Both the position numbers and the translations under genes were made by a program. The notes under the pieces were generated by a model, which saw only the letters and a program-made list of their open reading frames with translations, was not told where the DNA came from and made no database searches. Source: Legionella donaldsonii (GTDB lineage: Bacteria; Pseudomonadota; Gammaproteobacteria; Legionellales; Legionellaceae). From it: 64,000 nucleotides of DNA. Positions 55,118-64,000 of the stretch are shown piece by piece (position 1 is the stretch's first letter; every line of letters begins with the position of its first letter). The stretch lies in contig NZ_UGOA01000001.1 of the NCBI RefSeq assembly GCF_900452385.1, positions 2,427,501-2,491,500 of the forward strand, read 5' to 3'.

Positions 55118-56383
55118 CTAGCTATAATATTGTGGTGGGGCAGATGGCTGCATGTAGGCCTGTGGATCAGGATACATGGCGTAAACAGGAGGTTGGTAGT
55201 AATCCCAGCGGCGTAAGTCAAAATGAATCGTCTCATCACCTTGACGTAAAGGAACTGTTACAGGTCCCTCAAGAAGCGAGTCAGCACCTAAATCACCTGC
55301 ACGTATTTTTCTTATGAGATCAAGATTTTCCTGCACTTTTCTGCTATTCGCCCCAAACGATCGTCGATGCAGCAAAGTAGGTACGCCCTCTTCACCCAAC
55401 TCAGACCGCAGAGTAAAAATAGCATATTTTACCCGCATCAGATCGAAGCCCCTCTGGAATAAATGACGCTCTTCTTCTGCAGTTAAAGTAAAACGATTCG
55501 GATCGTTGGGATCCAGGGCATCAGGATTGGTTTTCCGCAAAATATAGTTCTGTACTTTATCCGTAACGAAACAACCTAATCCAGCACCAATAATGGTTAA
55601 ACAAGTCAGAGACAAAACAACCACACCTACTGGACTGCTTAGACCAGCTAGCAGAGCAAGGTTCATTAATGGCGTTGCAGCAAAAGCCGAGCTTAAGACA
55701 GAGGTAACGTAACCAGCAGCAAGCATACCTGCCATTGTTGTCATTCCTTGCAGCCAACCCTCATTATATCGAAAACGATCGAGACTATTTAAGGCTTGAC
55801 CTAGCATATAATAAAGCGCAAGCGTTGCCAGAACCAGGAGCAAGGCAGCCAGGGCGGCTAAAAAGAGGAAAGCGATCACATCACCATTATTCTTCTTCTC
55901 ATCCTTGTTTGAACGGCCATGACTATGGCTAGAGGAATGGTCAATAACAACAACTTGAGGTGTCATTATGGAGCGCCACAAAAACCAGTTAAATAATACG
56001 TCATTGCTGGCACAATAACAGTGGCGACGGTGTCGGTACTCGTTATAGTCTTCAACGTCGATATTAATTTGAACAAATTGGGGATGGGCAAAAAATGCTT
56101 GCGGTTGATCTACCTGTGCAAAGGCCGGGCGCGTGCTCAGAAAAGTATTCAACGCGTGCATTACTTTATCGGCCTCTCTTTGGCAGTCTTCCTGGTTACC
56201 AGCTAAACTTAACCAATACAAGTTGCTAGCAGGATTATTTAAAGCGAACAGGACTCTTCGTCTTAATTCATCTCTAATTTGTTCCATTGAGAGCTGAGGA
56301 TTTCGCCTGCTTGCTAATTCATTGTAATCGTTAGTGAGCTGTAAAAAAAATTTTGCTAATTGGTTATCGGTAAATTTCGCCAT
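55118..56383 (-). CDS. Uncharacterised 421-residue membrane protein
   Basis: No family recognised. About residues 1-160 are soluble (a helical start, then FAHPQFVQINIDVEDYNEYRHRRHCYC with neighbouring His, Arg and Cys). Membrane segments follow at about 165-195 (DVIAFLFLAALAALLLVLATLALYY), 215-245 and 250-280 (SSPVGVVVLSLTCLTIIGAGLGCFVTD). A cytoplasmic domain of about 140 residues ends in a Pro/Tyr/Gln-rich tail (PVYAMYPDPQAYMQPSAPPQYYS). No signal peptide is seen. The layout is like that of several Legionella membrane proteins of unknown role, some of them effectors. Confidence 0.65.
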   Translation of the reverse strand: MAKFTDNQLAKFFLQLTNDYNELASRRNPQLSMEQIRDELRRRVLFALNNPASNLYWLSLAGNQEDCQREADKVMHALNTFLSTRPAFAQVDQPQAFFAHPQFVQINIDVEDYNEYRHRRHCYCASNDVLFNWFLWRSIMTPQVVVIDHSSSHSHGRSNKDEKKNNGDVIAFLFLAALAALLLVLATLALYYMLGQALNSLDRFRYNEGWLQGMTTMAGMLAAGYVTSVLSSAFAATPLMNLALLAGLSSPVGVVVLSLTCLTIIGAGLGCFVTDKVQNYILRKTNPDALDPNDPNRFTLTAEEERHLFQRGFDLMRVKYAIFTLRSELGEEGVPTLLHRRSFGANSRKVQENLDLIRKIRAGDLGADSLLEGPVTVPLRQGDETIHFDLRRWDYYQPPVYAMYPDPQAYMQPSAPPQYYS

Positions 56384-56405
56384 TACATCCCCTTTTAACT
56401 TAGGT

Positions 56406-58283
56406 TTAATGTCTGTCTATCTTAGCCTTATGAACCAAATTATTGACGTACAAATCGTAATCCATTAAGCCATAGTTGGCTTCAATTTGTTGGGCTAAGC
56501 TTGCCTGTTGTTCCTTATCAAGCAATGACAATTGGCCATCATTGATTTTTTTCAATCGCACGATGACATAATCACCATTACTTAAGCTGCGTCCATCACG
56601 ACTATTAGTACGCGGCAGGCTAAAGGCTAAATCATTAACCGTAGCATCTGCTTTGTCTGTATCGCGTGTTGCTTTATCTACCTCTTGCCACTGCAGCTGA
56701 TTGGTTTGCATGAGCTTGTCTTGCGCACCAACCTCTTCCTTGTTCGATAGCAATTCTATACCTAATTGCTTTGCCCGCTTCCCAGCCTCTTGCAAGGCTA
56801 ATTTTTTAGTGATGGCATCACTGACTTGCGCCAACGATTTCTTGGCGGCGGGTATGTGTTTATTAACTCGTATGACCACAACACTATCATTGTCTAATTG
56901 CACCGGTTCGCTGTTATTGCCAAGCTCCAAGACATCATGACTGAAAGCCGCGTTGACTACTTGCTTGTTTTTACCCAATTCACTATTGCTACCGCGTCGC
57001 GAAAAAGGCTCAGTCTGCTCAACTTGCAATTTTAATGCATCGGCTACAGGGGTCAGCGAATCTGGCGTCTGATAACTTAAATCGGCGAGCTGCTCTAAGG
57101 CTTGCGCATATTGAGCCTGTGATAACTCAATTATTAATTGCTCTTTAATCGTTTCTTGGACGTCAGACAATGGTTTTAATGCTGCTGGCTTATAAGCCAC
57201 CAGCTTAAAAATCTCATAGCCGTGGGCAGCTTTTACTGGCGGCGAAATTTGTCCTGGTTTGGTTAACTTTGCCAAGGTTTTATCAAAACCGGATTGACCT
57301 GCAACCAGCCAGGGCAAAATACCCTCGTTGGCAACAGACAATTTATCATCCGACATGGTTTTGACCCATTCGTTAAATTGAAGAGGATTGTTTTGCAGGG
57401 CTTGGTACGCTTCCTCAGCTTTTTGCTTTATCTGCTCCTGGGTCTCTGCAGTCGCATTTTCTGGAATAGCAAATAGGATATGAGCAACCTGCCACTGTGC
57501 CGGCGTCAGAAAATTACTTTGATTATCTTCATAGTAGCGCTTGATCTCCTCATCACTGACCTTCGTTGCATCCTTGATTTTTTGCATAGATAAGCGGACA
57601 TAATCGAGCGAGACTTTTTCTGGTTCAAGAAATTCTTTTTGATGCTTTTGATAATAAGCATTGACCATTTCAGAAGAAACATTCCCTTCTTTGATAAATA
57701 AAGACGTTGGTATTTGCACATACTCGTAATCTCGAGTTTGCATGTAGAGCTTAACAAACCGCTCAATCTCATCGGGTAGAGCAAAAGCACTCCCTATAAA
57801 CGCAAAACGCTGCTGATTAAGCAGCATGCCTTGCCTGACTTCTTTTTGAAAAGATTCCGGAGTAAAGATGGCTCCGCTCAGTGCTTGTTGGTAACGTTCT
57901 GCCGAGAAATGTCCATCTTCCTGAAATTGAGGGATATTAACGATAGCTGCATTCGCTTGTTCTGCGCTCACCTCAAAGCCACTGGCCTTTGCTGCCTGCA
58001 TAGTGACTTCATTAACAATCATATTTCGCAGAACCTGGTTCTTCAAGGCTACTTCGCTAGCCGCTGTCATTTGCGACGGATCACGCTGCTGGCGGGCTCG
58101 CCTATAATTTGCTTCGAAAGCCTGTTTACTGATCGGCTGGCCATTCACATCAACCTCTGCGGTTGAGGTCTGACGTGATTGCATATAATAATCCACGCCG
58201 AATAAGGTAAAAGTGATAACAATCAAACCAATGACTATCCAGGCTATGACACCTTGTATGCGTTCGTTCAACTTCTGCAACAT
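56406..58283 (-). CDS. ppiD: Periplasmic chaperone, PpiD/SurA-N family
   Basis: 625 residues. One N-terminal membrane helix (GVIAWIVIGLIVITFTLFGVDYY) anchors a large periplasmic part. A SurA-N-like chaperone region (NYRRARQQRDPSQ, MLLNQQRFAFIGSAF) precedes a parvulin-like domain (AQWQVAHILFAIPENATAETQEQIKQKAEEAYQAL, ILPWLVAGQSGFDKTLAKL) and a C-terminal chaperone region. PpiD helps newly exported proteins leave the Sec translocon. The parvulin domain is often inactive in this family. It lies next to the tig-clpPX-lon-hupB block, as in E. coli, with two tRNA genes between. Confidence 0.92.
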   Translation of the reverse strand: MLQKLNERIQGVIAWIVIGLIVITFTLFGVDYYMQSRQTSTAEVDVNGQPISKQAFEANYRRARQQRDPSQMTAASEVALKNQVLRNMIVNEVTMQAAKASGFEVSAEQANAAIVNIPQFQEDGHFSAERYQQALSGAIFTPESFQKEVRQGMLLNQQRFAFIGSAFALPDEIERFVKLYMQTRDYEYVQIPTSLFIKEGNVSSEMVNAYYQKHQKEFLEPEKVSLDYVRLSMQKIKDATKVSDEEIKRYYEDNQSNFLTPAQWQVAHILFAIPENATAETQEQIKQKAEEAYQALQNNPLQFNEWVKTMSDDKLSVANEGILPWLVAGQSGFDKTLAKLTKPGQISPPVKAAHGYEIFKLVAYKPAALKPLSDVQETIKEQLIIELSQAQYAQALEQLADLSYQTPDSLTPVADALKLQVEQTEPFSRRGSNSELGKNKQVVNAAFSHDVLELGNNSEPVQLDNDSVVVIRVNKHIPAAKKSLAQVSDAITKKLALQEAGKRAKQLGIELLSNKEEVGAQDKLMQTNQLQWQEVDKATRDTDKADATVNDLAFSLPRTNSRDGRSLSNGDYVIVRLKKINDGQLSLLDKEQQASLAQQIEANYGLMDYDLYVNNLVHKAKIDRH

Positions 58284-58338
58284 GTTCGAAATTCCATATT
58301 GGTGTTTCGCAAGAAAATACTGACTTAACGTGGTTGGT

Positions 58339-58364
58339 AAAAAAAACGCGCCCTTCGGCGCGTT
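58339..58364 (-). terminator. Terminator after tRNA-Asp
   Basis: On the minus strand AACGCGCC-GAAG-GGCGCGTT followed by six T: a strong stem with a tetraloop and a clean T tract, 6 bases after the tRNA-Asp CCA end. It ends the hupB-tRNA-Val-tRNA-Asp transcript. Confidence 0.92.
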
Positions 58365-58369
58365 AATCT

Positions 58370-58446
58370 TGGCGGAGTGGACGGGGCTCGAACCCGCGAC
58401 CCCCGGCGTGACAGGCCGGTATTCTAACCAACTGAACTACCACTCC
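58370..58446 (-). tRNA. tRNA-Asp (GUC)
   Basis: Minus-strand cloverleaf with acceptor GGAGTGG / CCACTCC, anticodon loop CTGTCAC giving GUC, T-arm GGTTCGAGCCC, discriminator G and encoded CCA at 58370-58372. It lies 6 bases after tRNA-Val. Confidence 0.96.
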
Positions 58447-58452
58447 AATTCT

Positions 58453-58528
58453 TGGTGGGTGCTGCAGGGATCGAACCTGCGACCCTCGCCTTGTAAGGGC
58501 GATGCTCTCCCAGCTGAGCTAAGCACCC
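58453..58528 (-). tRNA. tRNA-Val (UAC)
   Basis: Minus-strand cloverleaf with acceptor GGGTGCT / AGCACCC, D-arm AGCTCAGCTGGGAGAGC, anticodon loop CTTACAA giving UAC, T-arm GGTTCGATCCC, discriminator A and encoded CCA at 58453-58455. The 5' end is only 7 bases after the hupB stop codon, so 5' processing of this tRNA should also define the hupB mRNA 3' end. Confidence 0.96.
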
Positions 58529-58535
58529 AAAAACT

Positions 58536-58808
58536 CTACTGCACAGCTTCCTTCAAGTTCTTACCAGCTTTGAACTTGGCAACACGTGAAGCCTTAATAC
58601 GAATGGTCGCTCCAGTCTGTGGATTTCTACCGGTACGTTCAGAACGGTTACCAGTGGAAAAAGAACCGAAACCAGGCAACACAACTTGATCGCCACTTCT
58701 TAAAGCATCGGTCACGGTAGTCATAAAAGTATCGAGAACTCGACTAGCGTCTGCTTTAGTTACGCCAGAACCACTTGCAATTGCTTCAATCAATTCACTC
58801 TTATTCAT
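58536..58808 (-). CDS. hupB: DNA-binding protein HU
   Basis: 90 residues, histone-like nucleoid protein. Full family pattern: MNKSELIEAIASGSGVTKADASRVLDTFMTTVTDAL, then VVLPGFGSFSTGNRSERTGRNPQTGATIRIKASRVAKFKAGKNLKEAV, including the DNA-binding beta arm with RNPQTG. The place between lon and ppiD is that of E. coli hupB. Immediately followed by two tRNA genes. Confidence 0.97.
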   Translation of the reverse strand: MNKSELIEAIASGSGVTKADASRVLDTFMTTVTDALRSGDQVVLPGFGSFSTGNRSERTGRNPQTGATIRIKASRVAKFKAGKNLKEAVQ

Positions 58809-58894
58809 CTTTTCCCCTATCAGTTATTCTTCCTTTATCCGAAGCGATTAAAACAGATTCATCAACCTCAGTCAAGCAGTCACATCCTTGCATC

Positions 58895-58911
58895 GCCCGC
58901 CAGTAGCGGGC
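58895..58911. terminator. Short hairpin between lon and hupB
   Basis: A perfect 6-bp stem GCCCGC / GCGGGC with a 5-base loop, 24 bases after the lon stop codon. No T tract, so termination is uncertain; it may be an attenuating element in front of hupB. Confidence 0.4.
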
Positions 58912-58934
58912 AACGGAGTGAAATATACTCGGTA

Positions 58935-61388
58935 TTAATGGGCATGTAAATCCTTATTTTTACTTTTTTTAGAACTTTTTCCTTTTGCAGCCTCATGAAT
59001 GGTCGGAATAGGTGTATCAACGATCGGACTACGCTGTAAAGCGAGCTCTAATACCTGCTCAACTGTCTTCACAGGATGAATGGTCAGTTTCTTCAATACG
59101 TTATCAGGTATCTCTTCCAAATCCTTGCGATTCTCCTCAGGAATAATAACATGCTTAATCCCACCCCGATGGGCAGCAAGCAGTTTTTCCTTCAGGCCAC
59201 CGATAGGGAGTACTTGACCACGCAAGGTTATTTCCCCGGTCATAGCCACGTCAGCACGTACAGGAATATGCGTTACTACCGAAACCAAGGCTGTACACAT
59301 ACCAATACCGGCACTAGGACCATCCTTGGGTGTTGCCCCTTCTGGAACGTGCACATGGAAATCATTTTTATCGTAAAAATCATCAGCCAAACCAAAAGCC
59401 TTCGCCCGACTTCTTACTACCGTCATTGCAGCGTGAATCGATTCCTGCATCACCTCGCCTAATTGGCCAGTATGTGTGGTTTTACCCTTACCTGGCATCA
59501 TAGAGGCTTCTATGGTCAGTAATTCACCGCCTACGCTGGTCCAGGCTAACCCGGTGACCTGCCCTACCTGATCAAATTCTTCGGCAAGCCCATAACGGTA
59601 TTTTTTAACCCCTAAATATTTTTCAATATTAGTACGGGATACCGCTACTTTTTTCACCCGCTTGCCTGTCAGTATTTCTTTGACCACCTTACGACAAATA
59701 CTGGCTATATCGCGCTCCAGATTACGGACACCTGCTTCACGGGTATAATGACGGACAATTTCACGGATGGCACTTTCACCAATATTGATTTCGTTTGGCT
59801 TTAGACCATTCAAAATCAATTGCTTGGGCACCAAATAGCTTTCTGCAATATGGATCTTCTCATCTTCGGTATAACCAGCCAGACGAATAACCTCCATCCG
59901 ATCAAGGAGCGGTGCAGGAATTTCCAGTGAATTAGCCGTCGCTATAAACATTACATCACTCAAATCATAATCGACTTCTAGATAGTGATCGTTAAAGGTA
60001 TGGTTTTGTTCAGGATCAAGGACCTCTAGCAAGGCAGAAGCTGGATCACCACGGAAATCCATGGCCATTTTATCTACTTCGTCCAGCATGATTAGAGGGT
60101 TTTTAACACCGGCTTTGCATAGTTTTTGAATTATTTTTCCTGGCATAGAACCAATGTAGGTTCGTCGATGACCGCGAATTTCCGCTTCATCCCTTACACC
60201 ACCTAAAGCGATACGAATAAACGTTCTGCCCGTCGCATTAGCGATTGATTGGCCTAACGAGGTTTTTCCAACCCCCGGAGGTCCTACCAGGCATAAAATA
60301 GGTCCTTTCAAACGTTTTACACGTTGTTGTACCGCAAGGTACTCAATAATCCGCTCTTTCACTTTTTCGAGGCCATAATGCTCTTTATCCAGCAATTTCT
60401 CCGCCTTCAGTAAATCAAACTGGATTTTATTTTTCCTTTTCCACGGCACACTAAGCATCCAGTCTAAATAGTTGCGAATGACGGTTGCTTCCGCGGACAT
60501 GGGTGACATCAATTTTAATTTTTGCAGTTCAGCAAGCGATTTCTCTTTAGCTTCTTTGGGCATTCCGGCTTTATTAATCGAGTTTTCCAATTGCTCAATT
60601 TCATTGCCTTCTTCACCCATTTCGCCGAGTTCTTTTTGAATCGCTTTAATCTGCTCGTTGAGATAATACTCTCGTTGGCTTTTTTCCATTTGACGCTTAA
60701 CGCGACCGCGTACTCGTTTTTCAACATGAAGCAAGTCAATCTCGCTTTCTATCGCTGCCATTAATCGCTCAAGGCGTGTTCCCACATCAGTCGTTTCAAG
60801 TAATTCTTGTTTATCATCTACTTTGAGGGATAAATGGGCTGCGATGGTATCAGCCAAACGGCCAGGCTCTTCGATACTTGCCAGGGAACTTAATACTTCC
60901 GGCGGGATTTTCTTATTAAGCTTGATATATTGCTCAAATTGAGACATCAAAGAGCGCATTAAAATTTCAATTTCTTGTTCTTTTAAGTCAGAACTAACTT
61001 CCTCTATAATCTCCAGGGAGGCCTCGAGATAGCCTTTTTCTTGAGAATAGGCTGTTACTTTTGCCCGTTGCTCACCCTCAACCAATACTTTGACGGTGCC
61101 ATCAGGTAATTTTAATAATTGGAGAACGCTGGAAATCGTACCGACCGTAAAAACATCCTGTGGAGTTGGATCGTCATTAGAGGATTTACGTTGAGCAACC
61201 AGAAAAATCTGCTTACTGTCAATCATTGACGCTTCTAAGGCCTTAATTGATTTCTCTCGCCCGACAAACAAGGGAATAACCATGTGCGGATAAACAACAA
61301 CATCGCGCAGAGGTAACACAGGTAACGGTGATATCAAGTCATTTTCTTCTTCAGTCGCTGTGAATTCATTTTCGCTTTCGCTAGACAT
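58935..61388 (-). CDS. lon: ATP-dependent protease Lon
   Basis: 817 residues. N-terminal substrate-binding domain ([25 protein letters not shown]), AAA+ module with Walker [14 protein letters not shown] and Walker [10 protein letters not shown], and C-terminal protease domain with the catalytic Ser in [11 protein letters not shown] and Lys in [17 protein letters not shown]. Lon removes abnormal proteins and specific regulators; in E. coli it degrades HipB. It follows clpX in the standard order. The 152-base gap to clpX has a weak hairpin (CTGCTGGA / TCCAGCAG, 61479-61510). Confidence 0.98.
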   Translation of the reverse strand: MSSESENEFTATEEENDLISPLPVLPLRDVVVYPHMVIPLFVGREKSIKALEASMIDSKQIFLVAQRKSSNDDPTPQDVFTVGTISSVLQLLKLPDGTVKVLVEGEQRAKVTAYSQEKGYLEASLEIIEEVSSDLKEQEIEILMRSLMSQFEQYIKLNKKIPPEVLSSLASIEEPGRLADTIAAHLSLKVDDKQELLETTDVGTRLERLMAAIESEIDLLHVEKRVRGRVKRQMEKSQREYYLNEQIKAIQKELGEMGEEGNEIEQLENSINKAGMPKEAKEKSLAELQKLKLMSPMSAEATVIRNYLDWMLSVPWKRKNKIQFDLLKAEKLLDKEHYGLEKVKERIIEYLAVQQRVKRLKGPILCLVGPPGVGKTSLGQSIANATGRTFIRIALGGVRDEAEIRGHRRTYIGSMPGKIIQKLCKAGVKNPLIMLDEVDKMAMDFRGDPASALLEVLDPEQNHTFNDHYLEVDYDLSDVMFIATANSLEIPAPLLDRMEVIRLAGYTEDEKIHIAESYLVPKQLILNGLKPNEINIGESAIREIVRHYTREAGVRNLERDIASICRKVVKEILTGKRVKKVAVSRTNIEKYLGVKKYRYGLAEEFDQVGQVTGLAWTSVGGELLTIEASMMPGKGKTTHTGQLGEVMQESIHAAMTVVRSRAKAFGLADDFYDKNDFHVHVPEGATPKDGPSAGIGMCTALVSVVTHIPVRADVAMTGEITLRGQVLPIGGLKEKLLAAHRGGIKHVIIPEENRKDLEEIPDNVLKKLTIHPVKTVEQVLELALQRSPIVDTPIPTIHEAAKGKSSKKSKNKDLHAH

Positions 61389-61540
61389 AATAAGCCCTTA
61401 TTCAAACGATAATCCTAAGAGAAATAGTATGGCCTTCAGTTGAAACGCCTGCTTTTTAAGCAAGCGTCCTGGACGGCCCTGCTGGATTCAGTCCCGATAA
61501 ATTCCAGCAGCGCAGATTGCTACTGCTACTACACGCTTTC

Positions 61541-62815
61541 TTATTCCCTTCCACCTGCAGCAGATTGTTTACCTTCTTCGCCTTCATAGACAAGGATAGG
61601 CTTTCCGACGCCATTGATTACACTTTCATCAATAACAACTTTATTAACTCCTTCGATGGAAGGTAATTCATACATGGTGTCTAAAAGAATATTTTCAAGG
61701 ATGGCACGCAAACCACGAGCACCAATTTTTCTTTCCAACGCTTTTTTAGCGATCAGGCGCAGAGCATCATCCCGAAACTCCAATTCTACACCTTCCATTT
61801 TAAATAAAGCATGGAATTGCTTGGTCAGCGCATTTTTTGGTGTGGTAAGAATATCCACTAACGCATCTTCATCTAACTCGTGTAAGGTTGTTACTACCGG
61901 TAAACGGCCAACAAATTCAGGAATTAAACCATATTTAACCAAATCCTCTGATTCGAGGGAGTCTAGTACCTTTTCCATTTCCTGGCTGTTTTTTGGATTT
62001 TTGAGCTGTGCAGAGAAACCTATTCCAGATTTATCGCTGCGCTCACGAATCACCTTCTCTAATCCGGCAAACGCGCCTCCACAAATAAACAGGATATTGG
62101 AGGTATCTACTTGAAGAAACTCTTGTTGCGGATGTTTACGCCCACCCTGTGGAGGCACAGAGGCAATAGTCCCCTCTATCAATTTCAGTAATGCTTGTTG
62201 CACACCCTCGCCTGATACATCACGGGTAATAGAAGGATTATCCGATTTACGCGAAATCTTATCGATTTCGTCGATATAGACAATACCTTGTTGGGCTTTA
62301 TCAACATCATAATCGCATTTTTGCAATAATTTCTGGATGATATTTTCAACATCCTCACCCACATAACCTGCTTCAGTTAAGGTAGTCGCATCAGCCATGG
62401 TGAAAGGTACATTGAGTAAACGCGCCAAGGTTTGAGCAAGCAAGGTTTTACCGCTACCCGTGGGCCCTATAAGCAAAATGTTACTTTTACCCAACTCAAT
62501 ACCATCTTCGGTTTTATGGTGTAATCGTTTGTAATGGTTATAAACTGCTACCGATAAGACCTTTTTGGCATGGGGTTGCCCGATCACGTATTCATCAAGA
62601 AAATTGGAAATTTCTTTAGGTGTAGGTAAATGGGTCTCAGCTTCCTCTGGAATGTCTTGGGTTTCTTCACGAATAATATCATTACATAATTCAACACATT
62701 CATCACAAACAAAAACCGAAGGGCCTGCAATTAATTTTTTTACCTCATGCTGGCTCTTTCCACAAAAAGAACAATACAAGACTTTTTCATTATCGCCGTT
62801 ACCGGTTTTACTCAT
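61541..62815 (-). CDS. clpX: ATP-dependent Clp protease ATPase subunit ClpX
   Basis: 424 residues. N-terminal zinc-binding domain ([30 protein letters not shown], four Cys in CX2C pairs) for substrates and adaptors, AAA+ core with Walker A GPTGSGKT and Walker B YIDEIDKI, sensor [12 protein letters not shown], and [18 protein letters not shown] around the ClpP-docking loop (the IGF motif is seen as [10 protein letters not shown]). It unfolds proteins and feeds ClpP, encoded just upstream. Confidence 0.98.
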   Translation of the reverse strand: MSKTGNGDNEKVLYCSFCGKSQHEVKKLIAGPSVFVCDECVELCNDIIREETQDIPEEAETHLPTPKEISNFLDEYVIGQPHAKKVLSVAVYNHYKRLHHKTEDGIELGKSNILLIGPTGSGKTLLAQTLARLLNVPFTMADATTLTEAGYVGEDVENIIQKLLQKCDYDVDKAQQGIVYIDEIDKISRKSDNPSITRDVSGEGVQQALLKLIEGTIASVPPQGGRKHPQQEFLQVDTSNILFICGGAFAGLEKVIRERSDKSGIGFSAQLKNPKNSQEMEKVLDSLESEDLVKYGLIPEFVGRLPVVTTLHELDEDALVDILTTPKNALTKQFHALFKMEGVELEFRDDALRLIAKKALERKIGARGLRAILENILLDTMYELPSIEGVNKVVIDESVINGVGKPILVYEGEEGKQSAAGGRE

Positions 62816-63002
62816 CTACGAACCCCTCTTTTTACTGTTACTACACCAGTGTAGTAATCTAGAGTATCTATTATTGCTTATCAGTCCCTAAAATAGCCTC
62901 ACCCACTGATTTGTTACCTCTTTTAGAAGGACTTAAACCAATGTTCTGACAAATATACTTCGAGTTAATAATAGACATCCTAGTAAAATTTTAGACAATC
63001 GG

Positions 63003-63044
63003 AAAAATAACGCCAGTTCGCTTTTACTAAAAAAGCGAGCTGGC
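63003..63044 (-). terminator. Terminator between clpP and clpX
   Basis: On the minus strand GCCAGCTCGCTTTT pairs with AAAAGCGAACTGGC (one G-U or mismatch) over a 5-base loop and is followed by GTTATTTTTCC. It lies 8 bases after the clpP stop codon. clpX therefore needs its own promoter in 62816-63002, or partial read-through. Confidence 0.75.
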
Positions 63045-63052
63045 TGCTTTAA

Positions 63053-63691
63053 TTACTCAGTTGTAGCCAACGCATTGCGGTCGTAGAGAACCTTATCAAT
63101 CAAACCATATTCCATCGCTTGGGTAGCACTCATAAAATTATCACGCTCTGTATCACGCATAATTTGATCAGGTGTCTTCTTGGTGTGATTGGCCATAATG
63201 CTATTCAAACGCTCGCGCACCGCCAATGTTTCCCGGGCATGGATTTCAATATCCGTTGCCTGACCTCGATATCCACCTAACGGTTGGTGAATCATGACTC
63301 TTGAGTTGGGCAAACAGAAACGTTTTCCGTCAGCACCGGCACATAGCAATAACGCTGCTGCGCTGGCTGCCTGGCCAATACATAAGGTACTGACATCAGG
63401 CTTAATAAACTGCATGGTATCATAAATTGCCAAGCCAGCAGTAACGACCCCGCCCGGCGAATTAATATACAAAGCAATGTCTTTCTCTGGATTCTCGGAC
63501 TCCAAAAACAACAATTGAGCCACTACCAGGTTAGCCATATGATCTTCAACTTCCCCTAAAAGAAAGATAATTCGTTCTTTCAAAAGTCGTGAGTAAATAT
63601 CATAAGAGCGCTCACCTCTAGAGGTTTGCTCAATAACCATCGGCACTAACCCACTGGCGTTTCTTATTAAGTTGTCTGCATAACCTGACAT
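63053..63691 (-). CDS. clpP: ATP-dependent Clp protease proteolytic subunit ClpP
   Basis: 212 residues. Serine peptidase forming the 14-subunit chamber used by ClpX. Catalytic Ser in [13 protein letters not shown], His in [11 protein letters not shown], Asp in DTERDNFMS. The N-terminal [31 protein letters not shown] fits the family, so the start is credible. Two bases after the tig stop codon. Confidence 0.98.
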   Translation of the reverse strand: MSGYADNLIRNASGLVPMVIEQTSRGERSYDIYSRLLKERIIFLLGEVEDHMANLVVAQLLFLESENPEKDIALYINSPGGVVTAGLAIYDTMQFIKPDVSTLCIGQAASAAALLLCAGADGKRFCLPNSRVMIHQPLGGYRGQATDIEIHARETLAVRERLNSIMANHTKKTPDQIMRDTERDNFMSATQAMEYGLIDKVLYDRNALATTE

Positions 63692-63693
63692 AC

Positions 63694-64000
63694 TTATTCT
63701 CCTTTATTCTCAGCGTCCTTTTTAGGGTTCATGACCTCTTCGTAGCCCATTTTTTTGCGCTTAAGTTTAGCATCTTCACTGATTTTTTCAGCAACAACTT
63801 CTTCCATAACCAGCGCTTCTATTTCAGCCAGGCGTTCTTTACTGCCTTGATACCAGGCACGCAATTCATCAGGGCTTTCATAGGCACTGGCAAATTTTTC
63901 AATCATTGCATCAACACGCGCTTTATCAGCAACCAATGCATGCTTTTTCACGTATTCAGAGAACAGTAAACCAAGGTGAACACGCTTTTTGGCTTGCTCT
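63694..64000 (-). CDS. tig: Trigger factor, C-terminal fragment
   Basis: The last 101 codons of a gene that runs past the window end. The visible part reads [38 protein letters not shown], then [51 protein letters not shown], the helical C-terminal chaperone arm of trigger factor. The tig-clpP-clpX-lon order confirms the call. A GTG inside the frame (63949-63951) is not the start. Confidence 0.95.
   Translation of the reverse strand, partial: EQAKKRVHLGLLFSEYVKKHALVADKARVDAMIEKFASAYESPDELRAWYQGSKERLAEIEALVMEEVVAEKISEDAKLKRKKMGYEEVMNPKKDAENKGE

Overview
The window reads as chromosomal DNA of a Legionella-type gammaproteobacterium. GC looks low (by eye, not computed). The housekeeping genes are gammaproteobacterial and many sit in familiar gene orders. 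Mixed among them are genes typical of Legionella: an ankyrin-repeat protein resembling the core Dot/Icm effector AnkH/LegA3, a VirK-like secreted protein, and several orphan proteins with low-complexity or coiled-coil regions. I cannot assign a species.

Layout. 1-10534: end of a biotin-dependent acyl-CoA carboxylase, HMG-CoA lyase, an arginine-to-putrescine operon (aguB-speA-aguA), a hipBA toxin-antitoxin module behind a tandem operator/promoter array, an orphan gene, and acetoacetyl-CoA synthetase. 10691-17757: orphan and secreted proteins, a methionine ABC importer (metN-metI-metQ) behind a candidate SAM-II riboswitch, a large orphan coiled-coil protein and a 57-residue PA3496-type gene. 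17894-28853: glyQ-glyS-gmhB-rsmJ (minus strand), a DsbA/Com1-like protein, uvrD, then a proline-iminopeptidase homologue whose nucleophile serine is glycine, dtd, mlaA and trmL. 28892-40154: gshA-gshB, a DMT exporter, rhodaneses, an orphan with a KAEELR repeat, a PafA-like phosphatase, htpX, yibN-grxC-secB-gpsA and a PAPS-reductase-like protein. 40172-45474: tRNA-Gly/Cys/Leu downstream of pgsA, gph-like, rluC, and divergent rne behind a long leader. 45735-50462: LuxR-type regulator, a repeat-rich zone with a frameshifted DUF559 gene, the AnkH-like gene, an orphan and asd. 50644-54937: aroC-prmB divergent from smrB, udk, fabI. 55118-64000: orphan membrane protein, then the conserved quality-control block read right to left: tig-clpP-clpX-lon-hupB-tRNA-Val-tRNA-Asp-ppiD.

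Functional links. HMG-CoA lyase makes acetoacetate and acetoacetyl-CoA synthetase reactivates it, so leucine carbon is recovered. SpeA, AguA and AguB form a complete agmatine route to putrescine. MetNIQ imports methionine and may be controlled by S-adenosylmethionine. Lon, encoded at the far end, is the protease known to degrade HipB in E. coli, and this HipB keeps the terminal Glu-Trp tail.

The most notable structure is non-coding. Several families of intergenic, hairpin-forming dispersed repeats are present (three copies of one about 105-145 bp element, two of a CAGGACTTAC-ended element, several isolated long-arm hairpins, and a cluster of about 57-bp units around a broken gene). Other points of interest are the operator/promoter superposition at hipBA, the candidate SAM-II leader, and a C9 tract next to a PPPPY motif in an orphan protein. 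No rRNA, CRISPR array, insertion sequence with transposase, or phage was seen.
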